A DNA stretch of 64,000 nucleotides from Candidatus Endomicrobiellum cubanum (GTDB taxonomy: Bacteria > Elusimicrobiota > Endomicrobiia > Endomicrobiales > Endomicrobiaceae): contig JAISYS010000042.1 in assembly GCA_031269735.1 (NCBI GenBank), forward strand, positions 62,001-126,000. The letters run 5' to 3'. Under the pieces are notes generated by a model, which made no database searches, was not told the origin of the DNA, and saw nothing but the letters and a program-made list of their open reading frames with translations. Of the stretch, positions 53,246-62,585 are shown piece after piece. Within the stretch, counting starts at the first letter, position 1; each line of letters opens with the position of its first letter. Both the position numbers and the translations under genes were made by a program.

Positions 53246-53729
53246 TTATCTCGTCCTTTACGCTCTTATAATAAGGAACTATACGCAATCCTAAATAATA
53301 CAAGGCTATTGGCGGACACACAAAACACAAAGTAAATTGTAAAAATCCACAAGACAGCATCAAAGAAATATCAAAAGCGTTAATCATGTAACAAATATAA
53401 AATACAACAATCGCTACAAACATTCCCACAGCACTTAATATAACTAAGTCAGGAAGTATTGCAAACGATAATAAAATAAGAGATACAACTCTAAATAAAG
53501 CAAGCACTAAAAAGGCTATAATACTTATCGTAAATACAGGAGACCTCTGATACAACATTTTTCTCAAATATAATATATTGTAAAAAGGCAATAATACTTT
53601 AAGCATAGTTATAGTGGAAGTATTTACTGCAAGCACCTTCTGTACCCTGAGTATCAGAAAGATTAAGGGGCCAAAAAGTACCCCATACACAACTAAGGAA
53701 AGTATAATAACACTTATGACATCAGACAT
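53226..53729 (-). CDS. Multi-pass membrane protein
   Basis: 167 residues with about four membrane helices (VISVIILSLVVYGVLFGPLI at the start, then TISIIAFLVLALFRVVSLIL, ILSAVGMFVAIVVFYICYMI and a fourth) and a cytoplasmic-looking tail. The layout recalls DUF5684/YIP1-type small membrane proteins, without a decisive motif. Confidence 0.55.
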   Translation of the reverse strand: MSDVISVIILSLVVYGVLFGPLIFLILRVQKVLAVNTSTITMLKVLLPFYNILYLRKMLYQRSPVFTISIIAFLVLALFRVVSLILLSFAILPDLVILSAVGMFVAIVVFYICYMINAFDISLMLSCGFLQFTLCFVCPPIALYYLGLRIVPYYKSVKDEINETFAG

Positions 53730-53732
53730 ACT

Positions 53733-54371
53733 TTACCACCCTTTCAAGACATCTAATCCAGAAGTCTTAACTTCTACTTCTTCTACTTCTACTTCTACCT
53801 TCTCTTCTACTGGGTTCAAAATGTCACTAAAATCGATGTCATCATTCCACTTTTCCCATAACTCTTCAGATACAGGTTCATTGGTTTCTTGTATCATTTC
53901 TTTACTCTCCTTAAATAATTTATCATACTCAAATGACTCTGTAAAAAACTTATGCCACGATAGACTGTATTCATTCAATATTGACATACTAAACCTTACT
54001 GAAAGTCTAATTTGCATATCTACTTTCAACAACTTCCTAAAATCAAGTGTTGTTGATATTACATGTATAATACCTGATAAAACTTCCAAATCTTCTTCTA
54101 ATTCTTCCATAGAATCCAATAAATCTAAAAATAATCCAAGTATATTTATTGGAACTGGAGCATTCTCATAAAAATACAATGCCGCTTTCTTCTTAAATGT
54201 ACCAGCAATCATATTTCTGAGCATACCTATGTCTTTATTATATAAATCATATAAAACTACAGCTTGGTCATATAAAGACCTGTGTATATAAAAATATTTA
54301 TTAAACTTATCCTCTAAAACCATAGTATTCGTATATGTTGGAACATACCTAGTATCACTATAAACTAACAT
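53733..54371 (-). CDS. Hypothetical protein
   Basis: 212 residues from MLVYSDTRYVP, with GAGG 11 bases upstream; the track start is ten codons earlier. Helical, with an acidic Glu/Val repeat near the C-terminus (VEEKVEVEVEEVEVK), probably a flexible arm. Unknown. Confidence 0.5.
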   Translation of the reverse strand: MLVYSDTRYVPTYTNTMVLEDKFNKYFYIHRSLYDQAVVLYDLYNKDIGMLRNMIAGTFKKKAALYFYENAPVPINILGLFLDLLDSMEELEEDLEVLSGIIHVISTTLDFRKLLKVDMQIRLSVRFSMSILNEYSLSWHKFFTESFEYDKLFKESKEMIQETNEPVSEELWEKWNDDIDFSDILNPVEEKVEVEVEEVEVKTSGLDVLKGW

Positions 54372-55138
54372 TCTAACATTTTCCTCTTTTCTATTGCCCA
54401 TAAAATAGATAACAATTGCTTTGGAGAAGTAGCTTGTGTAAACAAATAATAAGCATAATTTATTGTATAAGCATCAACCTTTTGTACTAATTTATCCCTA
54501 TATGACTTATTTGACAAATAATTAAGCTTTTCCTCAAACAACATGTACATGTATCGTCTCATACTATAAAAAGCTATGTCTATACCTATATCTTCCTCTA
54601 ATGTGCTATATAGCTTCCACGCATACCGCATATCTTGTAATAAGAACAGTCTTAATACTTGCCTAGCATAAACTTTATTTACACTTAAAAATCTACTTGT
54701 TATATCTTTATAGGATATATACTCTAAACCTTTTAGACTATCAAGTGCTTTCTCCAAATCATCTGTCTTTGGGCCCACTCTTTTATAAAGTTCATTCATT
54801 GCTTTCTTTTCAAACAAAACTGGAAATTCTTCTATTAAGCGCATGAATTTATCCCAATCAGAAATATCACTAATTTCTAAACTAGGATACTTCAACAAAA
54901 GACTTTGTAATGTGTTTACATCCAAAAATATTGTCACATCTAAATATTCCGGAATAAACCCATCCTCTAAACACTTATTTACCTCTGCTATTGATTTACC
55001 TAAAATGTATATTGTCCAGTCTCCCTTTAATTTTGGTGCTAAATAGGGTAAAATTGTATAAAAATCCTCAATGTCATTATACACATAATCTGCACCATAC
55101 ATTTTTACTGCTTTTGTTAATCGCTGAAACTTTACCAT
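54365..55138 (-). CDS. Hypothetical protein
   Basis: 257 residues, mostly helical and Leu/Tyr-rich, which reads like a helical adaptor of the kind found in polymerase clamp loader delta subunits, though no motif supports this. Start shares a base with the upstream stop. No function is assigned. Confidence 0.55.
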   Translation of the reverse strand: MVKFQRLTKAVKMYGADYVYNDIEDFYTILPYLAPKLKGDWTIYILGKSIAEVNKCLEDGFIPEYLDVTIFLDVNTLQSLLLKYPSLEISDISDWDKFMRLIEEFPVLFEKKAMNELYKRVGPKTDDLEKALDSLKGLEYISYKDITSRFLSVNKVYARQVLRLFLLQDMRYAWKLYSTLEEDIGIDIAFYSMRRYMYMLFEEKLNYLSNKSYRDKLVQKVDAYTINYAYYLFTQATSPKQLLSILWAIEKRKMLEC

Positions 55139-55503
55139 TATCTTAACTCTAATGGTAACTGCATTATCAAATCCATTTCCTCTTTTTGTTGAGCTAGTAA
55201 TTTCCTCACACGATGTAAAGCATCCTCCCCTTCAAAAAACACATAAGAATCAATATAAGTGTCATAAACGTCGAGAGAGCATAAATCAGGATACATTTTT
55301 TGAAATTCTAATCTCTCCAATCCTAGAATATCCTGAATAGGAATTTCATTTTTTCCAGCATACACAATTTTTACTGGAATACCGTCCTCATCATAAATAA
55401 TATCATCGTAAGCAAAATCGTCATCGTCAAATAATTCTCGTCTTTTTTTGTAAACAGCAACAATATCCTGACAATATTGCTGAATAAACTCAGTCATTAT
55501 CAT
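55138..55503 (-). CDS. Small acidic hypothetical protein
   Basis: 121 residues with AGGAG 11 bases upstream. Very acidic N-terminal third (LFDDDDFAYDDIIYDEDG), helical C-terminus. Overlaps the ligase-like gene by 14 bases. Unknown. Confidence 0.5.
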   Translation of the reverse strand: MIMTEFIQQYCQDIVAVYKKRRELFDDDDFAYDDIIYDEDGIPVKIVYAGKNEIPIQDILGLERLEFQKMYPDLCSLDVYDTYIDSYVFFEGEDALHRVRKLLAQQKEEMDLIMQLPLELR

Positions 55504-56272
55504 TAGTATGCAAACTCCTTTCTTTTATCTCCCTCTCTTTATATGCCGAATAAGCTATAACTTTTTCCAAAAATTGAAGGGAAGATACTATCATAATGTC
55601 ATTATCAAGAGCTATTTTTGTCTTATCATGGTCTTTTGTGTGCGGTTCCTTTATTAAATAATCAACTTCAGTTTTTCTTTTACCAATGTCTATAACATTT
55701 ACATAATTACCATAATCTTTGTTTATTGCCGCTATAAAATCACTACGATTATTAAAGTTATTTATAGAACCACTAATCATAACCTTAACTACCTTACCAA
55801 CCAATGGAACTCTAGTCTCAAAAAATGTAGAAACATACAATAAAATGTCTGCGTAGTGCCTTAAATCTTGAGGACAATAATGAGAGTACAAAAACTCACT
55901 CATTGTTCTACAAGGCCCAGTTAGTTTACGCCAAACTTTGTCATATCCTTGTATCATAGCGAGCTCTCCGATTTCCCACAAATACAATTCTGGCTTTTGT
56001 CCAAACAAATACGGAATTATTTCTATATGTGAAGTTAAATTATACTGCTCTATATAACTTAACGCTGTTTTTGCGCCTATATTTTTTATCTTAAACCATT
56101 TAACCAACTTATTTATTTTTTCTGCCATATGACCTTTACATTTATTATTACTGCATTTACGAACAGTTAAATTTTCATTATCTACCATGTCACCCCCACA
56201 ATAAGGACAACTCAACCAAATATTCAATTTTAACCAACTTGGAATTTTTTCATTTCTTTCTGTCGCTATCAT
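55490..56272 (-). CDS. NAD-dependent DNA ligase C-terminal-like protein (zinc finger, HhH, BRCT) without ligase domain
   Basis: 260 residues. CPYCGGDM with CSNNKCKGH is the four-Cys zinc finger of LigA. A helix-hairpin-helix region follows (WFKIKNIGAKTALSYIEQY). The last 90 residues form a BRCT domain (KVVKVMISGSINNFNNRSDF and IMIVSSLQFLEK). The adenylation and OB domains that do the chemistry are absent, so this is either a DNA-structure-binding protein (like the BRCT of RFC1) or one half of a split ligase. No adenylation half is in the window. Overlaps both neighbours. Confidence 0.72.
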   Translation of the reverse strand: MIATERNEKIPSWLKLNIWLSCPYCGGDMVDNENLTVRKCSNNKCKGHMAEKINKLVKWFKIKNIGAKTALSYIEQYNLTSHIEIIPYLFGQKPELYLWEIGELAMIQGYDKVWRKLTGPCRTMSEFLYSHYCPQDLRHYADILLYVSTFFETRVPLVGKVVKVMISGSINNFNNRSDFIAAINKDYGNYVNVIDIGKRKTEVDYLIKEPHTKDHDKTKIALDNDIMIVSSLQFLEKVIAYSAYKEREIKERSLHTNDND

Positions 56273-56739
56273 ATAAACATATCCTTAAAAGTTATAATAT
56301 TTTGTACCAATATACCTAGCTCAATCGTATCAGGCTCTCCTTTTAACAACTCAGCTAATTTTGCTCTGTTTACTGTAAAATATGGGCCAAATTTATTATA
56401 TACATCATTAAACTTTTCTTCTAGTGAAGTCATCCGATATACTGGAGTAAATGCTCCAGGAAAACTAAATACAGGAAATAAAGAATACGTATCTTCTTGT
56501 TTATCATATAAACAAGACACAAATCTTCGTTTACTTATATTTAATACATAATCCAAAGTTGAATATAGATGTAAAGATTGAAAAATTTTCTCGTCACGCA
56601 CAATTTTTCCTTCATGCATCATATCCACTCCATTACTACAACTTAATCTTACTAAATCTGGGTGACTTTGTCTTTTGAATGTGTACTGCGTCTTATCTAA
56701 AGTAGAACATTCAAGCACTTTTGCAATAAGATGCAACAT
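56269..56739 (-). CDS. Hypothetical protein
   Basis: 156 residues, alpha/beta, no recognised motif. Stop overlaps the ligase-like gene, start shares a base with the pseudo-ATPase stop. Unknown. Confidence 0.5.
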   Translation of the reverse strand: MLHLIAKVLECSTLDKTQYTFKRQSHPDLVRLSCSNGVDMMHEGKIVRDEKIFQSLHLYSTLDYVLNISKRRFVSCLYDKQEDTYSLFPVFSFPGAFTPVYRMTSLEEKFNDVYNKFGPYFTVNRAKLAELLKGEPDTIELGILVQNIITFKDMFI

Positions 56740-58145
56740 TAAACCCGCCTACCCCCTCCCGTTGCTGTACTTATATTATAATCAAAAGACGATATACGTC
56801 TTCTTTCCTCATCAAGAATCATATCTATATAAACATACGGTTTATCTGTGTATACTACTTCAAAATCGTTAGACCTTTCATGTTGTAATAAAGCTTGAGT
56901 TACTACAAAATTTATAAACTGTAGTCTTATCACAATTAAAGTCGTACCTTCATCGTAGTATACTTCTACACCTTGTGTTAGATTAGCCATCACATACAAT
57001 GTCATCTTTATTAACTTTTTATTTATCTTACGTGATAAACTATCGTAGAACTTATCTAAATCGCTTTTGAATGACAGCACATTACTCTCAAATAATTGTC
57101 TAAATAAATTCGGACTGTTCCTTAACTCTCCCCAATCATACATAAACTCGCTACATAAACGTTTAGCGCAATAAGCATCTACAAAATCAAATTTACCCCT
57201 CCTCATAGTAAAAAATCCTAATTTATATAAAACAGAAGTTTGCCCTATCTTATTAGGCAAATCTGTGAACACAATACCATTATTTCTTATTATATACCTA
57301 AATACATATTCCATTGTATCACTGTACACATAGTTAATAGGGTATTTTCCATCTTTATAACACTGCGCAACGATACTGATTGGATACATTTGCTCACCTT
57401 GTGCAACAAAATTATAAGTCCCGACTTCGTCTAAAAAATACGCTATTTGTGGACTGACATCAGCCTTTGCAACTCCCAATAACGTATTATATTTTACATC
57501 TACGGATAAATCCTTTACCCCTGCTGGTCTCTTGTTAGATACCCCACAACCCACGAAAAATGCAAATTCTATCTCTTTTTTACAATTACCTATTAGGGTT
57601 GAATAAAACCCTAACAATTCCTCTGCAACACCCTCAAATACTCGCAAACTTAAAACATCCATAATCGGTTTATCATAAAAATCAAATAAAAATACAATTT
57701 TAATTCCAGTTTCTATATATTTTCTTTTTATATTACTAATTATATGATGTAGTAACTCTTGTCTTGATGAAACTTTACACGTAAGTAATCCAACTCTAGT
57801 GAATTCTGGTTCCAAAATTGTTTTATACATTTTTCTTTTTAGGTCATAAGTAGCCTCATAATCAAAACCTACACGAATTTTGGGTCTGGTGTATAAAGAG
57901 TAAGAAGAAAAATCTATCATGTATACATCATAGGATTTAAGAGACGCAACTTCGCTTTCTATATCAGTTCCTTCAAAACTACTAACATTACCTAAAAAGT
58001 ATTCCCTAAACATACTAATTAAAGTTGTATATCCAAACCTAACTGGCCTATTAAATACACACCAAGTATTTTCTTTTATCATCTCCAGCATTAATCTAGT
58101 TCTATCTATAAAAATACCACTAGTTCCAAATTTACCATTATTCAT
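56739..58145 (-). CDS. Degenerate paralogue of the AAA/PD-(D/E)XK family (pseudo-ATPase)
   Basis: 468 residues that align by pattern with the intact member at 16.8-18.4 kb. GIFIDRTRLMLEMI matches YVYVDKTDLVYKLV, NRPVRFGYTTLIS matches GRPRRFGKSLLVS, and VFLFDFYDKPIMD matches ILIDEYDKPLIE. The Walker A Lys is Tyr and the Walker B Glu is Phe, so ATP hydrolysis should be lost. The C-terminal nuclease signature is also gone. The frame is undamaged and well placed in the operon, so it has probably been kept for a new, non-enzymatic role rather than being a pseudogene. Confidence 0.75.
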   Translation of the reverse strand: MNNGKFGTSGIFIDRTRLMLEMIKENTWCVFNRPVRFGYTTLISMFREYFLGNVSSFEGTDIESEVASLKSYDVYMIDFSSYSLYTRPKIRVGFDYEATYDLKRKMYKTILEPEFTRVGLLTCKVSSRQELLHHIISNIKRKYIETGIKIVFLFDFYDKPIMDVLSLRVFEGVAEELLGFYSTLIGNCKKEIEFAFFVGCGVSNKRPAGVKDLSVDVKYNTLLGVAKADVSPQIAYFLDEVGTYNFVAQGEQMYPISIVAQCYKDGKYPINYVYSDTMEYVFRYIIRNNGIVFTDLPNKIGQTSVLYKLGFFTMRRGKFDFVDAYCAKRLCSEFMYDWGELRNSPNLFRQLFESNVLSFKSDLDKFYDSLSRKINKKLIKMTLYVMANLTQGVEVYYDEGTTLIVIRLQFINFVVTQALLQHERSNDFEVVYTDKPYVYIDMILDEERRRISSFDYNISTATGGGRRV

Positions 58146-58829
58146 TTACTGTGGCACCTCTTTAATGCTTGTAATAACTTTTGCTCCCCCATATTCAATT
58201 ATAGTATACTCTATCACTATATTACCATTATCCTTTAACTGTACCCATCTAGTTGGATGCATAGACATAAAGGCATACTGCCCATCAGGTAACTCACATC
58301 TAATGTACAATTGCATACCATGAGGTGGTACTTTGTCGAAATCCACATTTTCTTTGAAAGTTGCTGCAGAGTAATCCGTGTAATTACCTGTATCAGTTAT
58401 CTGGATAGCTTTACCCCCCACCCACGTCATATTTTCCAACTCTCTATACTCATCACTAGCAGCATCAAAAATCTTATCGTATATAGCCTTAAGCTCTACT
58501 TCTTGTACTGCTTTCGCATCTTCTATTAACAATTGGGCAGGTGTTTCTTGTGCCTGATGGTACTCTATCTCATCTCCTGTATACCCAACTGCTCTCAATT
58601 GCTCTACCTCTTCTGGAAAATACTCAAAATACCATACTATAGGGTCTTCTTCAACAGGCACCTCTTCCACCTCTTTTGCTTTGAAAAATCTCAAAGATAC
58701 CGCAAAAATCACAACCACAAAGATACCAGCTATAATTAGAATTACTAACTTCTTATTTAACCTGCTAGGTTCTTTATCAATTGATTCCTCTTCCATTGAT
58801 TGATTATACTCTTCTCCTTGTTTTAACAT
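58146..58829 (-). CDS. Membrane-anchored protein of unknown function
   Basis: 227 residues. A charged N-terminus of about 25 residues, one helix (LVILIIAGIFVVVIFAVSLRFF), and a large outside part that is Glu/Val-rich at first then beta-rich (QLYIRCELPDGQYAFMSMHP). It may be exported to the envelope face; no family recognised. Located between the polymerase gene and the pseudo-ATPase. Confidence 0.6.
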   Translation of the reverse strand: MLKQGEEYNQSMEEESIDKEPSRLNKKLVILIIAGIFVVVIFAVSLRFFKAKEVEEVPVEEDPIVWYFEYFPEEVEQLRAVGYTGDEIEYHQAQETPAQLLIEDAKAVQEVELKAIYDKIFDAASDEYRELENMTWVGGKAIQITDTGNYTDYSAATFKENVDFDKVPPHGMQLYIRCELPDGQYAFMSMHPTRWVQLKDNGNIVIEYTIIEYGGAKVITSIKEVPQ

Positions 58830-58835
58830 ATAATA

Positions 58836-61800
58836 TCACCCAGCCTTACTTATAATCAATTTACTAATAGCTTCTTTTGGAATATTTTCAACTCTAAATT
58901 TGGCATCAATAATACTTTGGTTAAAATAGAGCAATACCTTAAAAAAGCCAGCATCTTCTCTATACTTCCATAACTCCTGTATTATTTCATTAACATGAGC
59001 TAAATCCAGGCCATTGACATCGATACACATTGCATCTCCCAGTTCCCAAACCTTTATTATTTCACCACTGGTCATGGTGTAAATAAAATTGGCATCCTCT
59101 TGCGTAACAGAATCATAAACATCTTCTTGTTCTTCATCTATTTCATATATAATGTCTCCATTATTGTCAAAATTAACTAAAGCCTCCAATGACTCGAAGA
59201 AATCATCAGATAATATCTTTACTTCCTTCATTTCTCCTTTATCAATTTCTTTTCCTTCTACATACATTTTAGCAGCATACTTGATGTGTTCTTCATGAGA
59301 CATGTCAGAACCTTTTTGTAATTCATATCTAGCTAAAAGTTCATGTGTAAGCGTTGGATGTCGTATATAATCGCTAAAATTACTACCATGTTCTTTGATT
59401 AACGATTCCATATATGCAAATAAGAGTTCATTTCTATATTGATGTATAATACCTAAATAGTTCTCTTCATTTAACACCGATACACCTGTTTTCACGTATT
59501 CGGCTATCAATTTGTCTCTTAGCCTCACTGGCATAACAACGCTATCGTCATCATGCTCTTCCCAGGATTGTACTTTAGATGGGCAACAAAAGAAAGGCGG
59601 CGCATCCTTAACTGGTATTTCCATACAAGTACGTATCATTAACAATATTTCTTCATAAGGTATAGACTTGTCTGCCATCAACAAGACCTCATCGTGTATC
59701 GATAGTGCTAATCTTACAAAAGGCAATCCATCTTCTCGTATTTTATCCCATCCTTTTGCCCGAATATAACTATCAAAATTGGTTTCCGCTATCTTTAAGT
59801 AATCAGCAGCAGACCCTTGTACGGGAGTGTTATTTGCTTTTCTTATTATGGATGCTTTCTCTCCGCTGGATAACTCTGGATTAAATATCTCCTTAAAATA
59901 TCTGTCTCGTCCAAATTTAGTAGTAATAAACCCATCACGTTTAACTAAGTCTGCATTGTTTTTTACATACTTTCTAATTCGTTTGAATTTATTATAAAAA
60001 TCATCTAAAGACTGCTTAGCTGCCATCAATTGTGATTTATCTCTTTCTGCTCCTGCACCAAAAAGCTGCTTAGCTAATCCATATTCTGAAATTAAATACA
60101 CGACACCGAAATTACGAGTCTTTCCTATCTTTCTTTCTGAAGCAGATATTTCCCACATTTCTTTACCCGTAATCAACGAACCTATAACTCTATGAATATC
60201 ATTGTCCGGGTCATGAAACGAGGTAATTAAATCTTTCTCTCCTGCTAGATATGCAATCATTCTTAATTCCATCTGACTATAATCTATGTCCCACATAACA
60301 TGAGTATCACTATCAGCAATTATGGTACCTTTCAACTCTGGAGGTAATTGATGCATGGGCGAAGATTGTCTCCCTGAACTAGCGCCATTTTGATTAATCC
60401 AAAAGAATATTCTTTCGCTTTTCATTGTACGCTCAAATCTAGCATAGAAAGAATTACGTAATTTATTATACACTCTATATTTTTCTAAAATAACTAAAGC
60501 TGGATATTTGGCTACATTTAAGTCTGTTGCTTTAACTATTACAGTTCCAAACTTATCCACTATATCATCAGCTACATTACTTTCTTTATCCATTTTAATT
60601 TTTGCCAATTTTTTTATAGCAAGGGCTCCTGTCGAAGCTTTTCCTGTCTTTTTTGTTCGTACAAGTACAGGACATTTCATTTTATAGTACATCAAATCAG
60701 AAATAACAGCAGGACTATTTATATTTCCATCTATTCTAGTCAATTGTCTGAACGCTCTTATTAAAATATCTAAAATATATTCACAATTATCATAATTCTT
60801 TAAGTATGAATCTACGTCTACACGTAATCCATAGTATTCTTGGTCTGCTTTAACATGAGCTAAATCACATTCCACCTCATATATATTTCTGGAATACTTA
60901 GGTAACTTATCATATAAATACTTAAATATAGCAATAGTATTACTCGCGTCTGGACAAGCATATAGCCTAACTATGTCTACTGGTAATATGCCAAAATTAA
61001 TCAACTGCTTTGATACAAATATATCTTCTAGCTCTAAGTACTTTAGACCATTATATTCAAACATCAAATTCTTCAGCATATGAACACCTTTTTCCATCAC
61101 CGGATTAACCAAATAGCTCAAAACTAAGGAATCCCATTTACACCTTACATCATATCCTTCTTTTTTCATAACCTTTCTATCAAATTTACCGTTATGCATT
61201 ATTAGAATATCTTGATGCTTGATAACAACATCCATTATTTCTTTCAAGAAAGAAAGTGGTAAATTATCTATTTCAGAGTGCCTAAATGGGAAGTATGTTG
61301 ATTGATTTTCATTACAAGCTAAAACTACACCCACCATTTTATCATCATCTAACATATCTACTCTTAATCCAGTTGTCTCTGTATCAAACCCAATATACTC
61401 TTTTTCGGCAACATCAATAGCATGTAATCTTTCTCTAGCTATTTTTATAGAATCTGCAACAACATCATCTCTTTTTTCCAAATGTGATAAATTAAATTTA
61501 GCTCTCAATATACGCAAAGGATAATAAGGAGTATCTACATCTATTGTATCTGTTAAACTTATAACATCTTCAGCATACTGCATCACATTAATGGGGTCTA
61601 AACTGACATTATTATATTCAGCTATCATATATAAAGTATATGTTCTATTTCCATATTGCACAGAAATAACTTCCACTTTTCCATTACAATGAGTACATTT
61701 ACTAGCATATGAGACATCTATTTGTTCTTGTATACTGACAGTATAAAACTTACCATCTTTCCAGTACGACTCCTTATTTATTGGCGCATGTATAAATGTA

Positions 61801-62018
61801 GACATATTTTGTAACTCTCTAAAATCTTCATATAAGCCTAAATTACCAAAAGTGAGAGTTTTACGCTTTTTTACTACAGAGAATTCCACAGCCTCTACGT
61901 CAACATGATAATTAGCTCCAGGTTTTACTATATCTAACCTATAAAACCCTTTAGTTTCTTGCACGTATAACGTGTGCGCCTCTCCGGATTTGTCTACAAA
62001 TACTCCTTGTTTTAGCAT
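58836..62018 (-). CDS. Family A DNA polymerase with 3'-5' exonuclease domain and long extensions
   Basis: About 1060 residues. After a 200-residue N-terminal region with a CTHCNGK zinc-like pair comes the exonuclease: GFDTETTG (about 210), MHNGKFDRKVM, and LYACPDAS. The polymerase follows with motif A DIDYSQMELR (about 580), motif B KTRNFGVVY (about 637), and motif C SIHDEVLL (about 774). All catalytic residues are present. A C-terminal extension of about 250 residues ends in a helical, acidic region of unknown role. No 5' nuclease domain; that is encoded at 7.4-8.3 kb. It is probably the element's replicative polymerase. Start MLKQGVF is set behind AGAGG; the track ATG is four codons earlier. 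Confidence 0.93.
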   Translation of the reverse strand: MLKQGVFVDKSGEAHTLYVQETKGFYRLDIVKPGANYHVDVEAVEFSVVKKRKTLTFGNLGLYEDFRELQNMSTFIHAPINKESYWKDGKFYTVSIQEQIDVSYASKCTHCNGKVEVISVQYGNRTYTLYMIAEYNNVSLDPINVMQYAEDVISLTDTIDVDTPYYPLRILRAKFNLSHLEKRDDVVADSIKIARERLHAIDVAEKEYIGFDTETTGLRVDMLDDDKMVGVVLACNENQSTYFPFRHSEIDNLPLSFLKEIMDVVIKHQDILIMHNGKFDRKVMKKEGYDVRCKWDSLVLSYLVNPVMEKGVHMLKNLMFEYNGLKYLELEDIFVSKQLINFGILPVDIVRLYACPDASNTIAIFKYLYDKLPKYSRNIYEVECDLAHVKADQEYYGLRVDVDSYLKNYDNCEYILDILIRAFRQLTRIDGNINSPAVISDLMYYKMKCPVLVRTKKTGKASTGALAIKKLAKIKMDKESNVADDIVDKFGTVIVKATDLNVAKYPALVILEKYRVYNKLRNSFYARFERTMKSERIFFWINQNGASSGRQSSPMHQLPPELKGTIIADSDTHVMWDIDYSQMELRMIAYLAGEKDLITSFHDPDNDIHRVIGSLITGKEMWEISASERKIGKTRNFGVVYLISEYGLAKQLFGAGAERDKSQLMAAKQSLDDFYNKFKRIRKYVKNNADLVKRDGFITTKFGRDRYFKEIFNPELSSGEKASIIRKANNTPVQGSAADYLKIAETNFDSYIRAKGWDKIREDGLPFVRLALSIHDEVLLMADKSIPYEEILLMIRTCMEIPVKDAPPFFCCPSKVQSWEEHDDDSVVMPVRLRDKLIAEYVKTGVSVLNEENYLGIIHQYRNELLFAYMESLIKEHGSNFSDYIRHPTLTHELLARYELQKGSDMSHEEHIKYAAKMYVEGKEIDKGEMKEVKILSDDFFESLEALVNFDNNGDIIYEIDEEQEDVYDSVTQEDANFIYTMTSGEIIKVWELGDAMCIDVNGLDLAHVNEIIQELWKYREDAGFFKVLLYFNQSIIDAKFRVENIPKEAISKLIISKAG

Positions 62019-62515
62019 ATGACAGTACATCCTCTTATATCTGTTGGATACTTATCTTGAGTCAGTAAAAAGTAAGAATAATCTAAGTCATTAGCCATAT
62101 AGGTAGCCTTTACTCTCTGCATTTTTAGTGCGATATCGTACTCATAAACTGCAATTTTATCTCGAAGTGGTTTAATTAAACCACGAACTAAATTATCTTC
62201 ACAATCTCTGTCAAATAGAACTCGTCTTTCTACATAATCAGCAAATTTTATATGTCGCCTGTAAAAAGATATCATCAAATCTTTATAATCTCTATCGCCA
62301 CAATCTCCACTTACTAGCTGATATAAAAGATTTCTATTCTCAAACATTGTATTATCTACTACACCCCATAAACCAAATAAGGTATCTACTTTAAGATATA
62401 CGTTTTTGGTGTCTTTCAATAGAGATATAAACCATTCAGGAAGTTTCTTTGCTCCAAATACTGTTAATACTGTATTCTTCTCCAACAACTCCTTCATCGT
62501 CCATATCGATAACAT
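62012..62515 (-). CDS. Hypothetical protein upstream of the polymerase
   Basis: 167 residues with AAGGAG 9 bases before the ATG. Alpha/beta, no motif recognised. Its stop overlaps the polymerase gene start. A second, smaller ORF with its own ribosome site overlaps its first 80 bases in another frame. Confidence 0.55.
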   Translation of the reverse strand: MLSIWTMKELLEKNTVLTVFGAKKLPEWFISLLKDTKNVYLKVDTLFGLWGVVDNTMFENRNLLYQLVSGDCGDRDYKDLMISFYRRHIKFADYVERRVLFDRDCEDNLVRGLIKPLRDKIAVYEYDIALKMQRVKATYMANDLDYSYFLLTQDKYPTDIRGCTVIC

Positions 62516-62585
62516 AAAATCTTTCTCCTTTCTCTATTAGCTCATTTAATTTCTCTATAGAAAGACTTTTTAAGTCTATTAACAT
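62436..62585 (-). CDS. Small overlapping ORF
   Basis: 49 residues, MLIDLKSLSIEKLNELIEKG then an acidic stretch (YVIDMDDEGVVGEEY), ending inside the next gene. AAGGTG precedes its ATG by 5 bases. The 80-base overlap with the 167-residue gene is long for this window, so it may be a real small protein or a leader; either way the segment 62516-62578 has no other content. Confidence 0.45.
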   Translation of the reverse strand: MLIDLKSLSIEKLNELIEKGERFYVIDMDDEGVVGEEYSINSIWSKETS

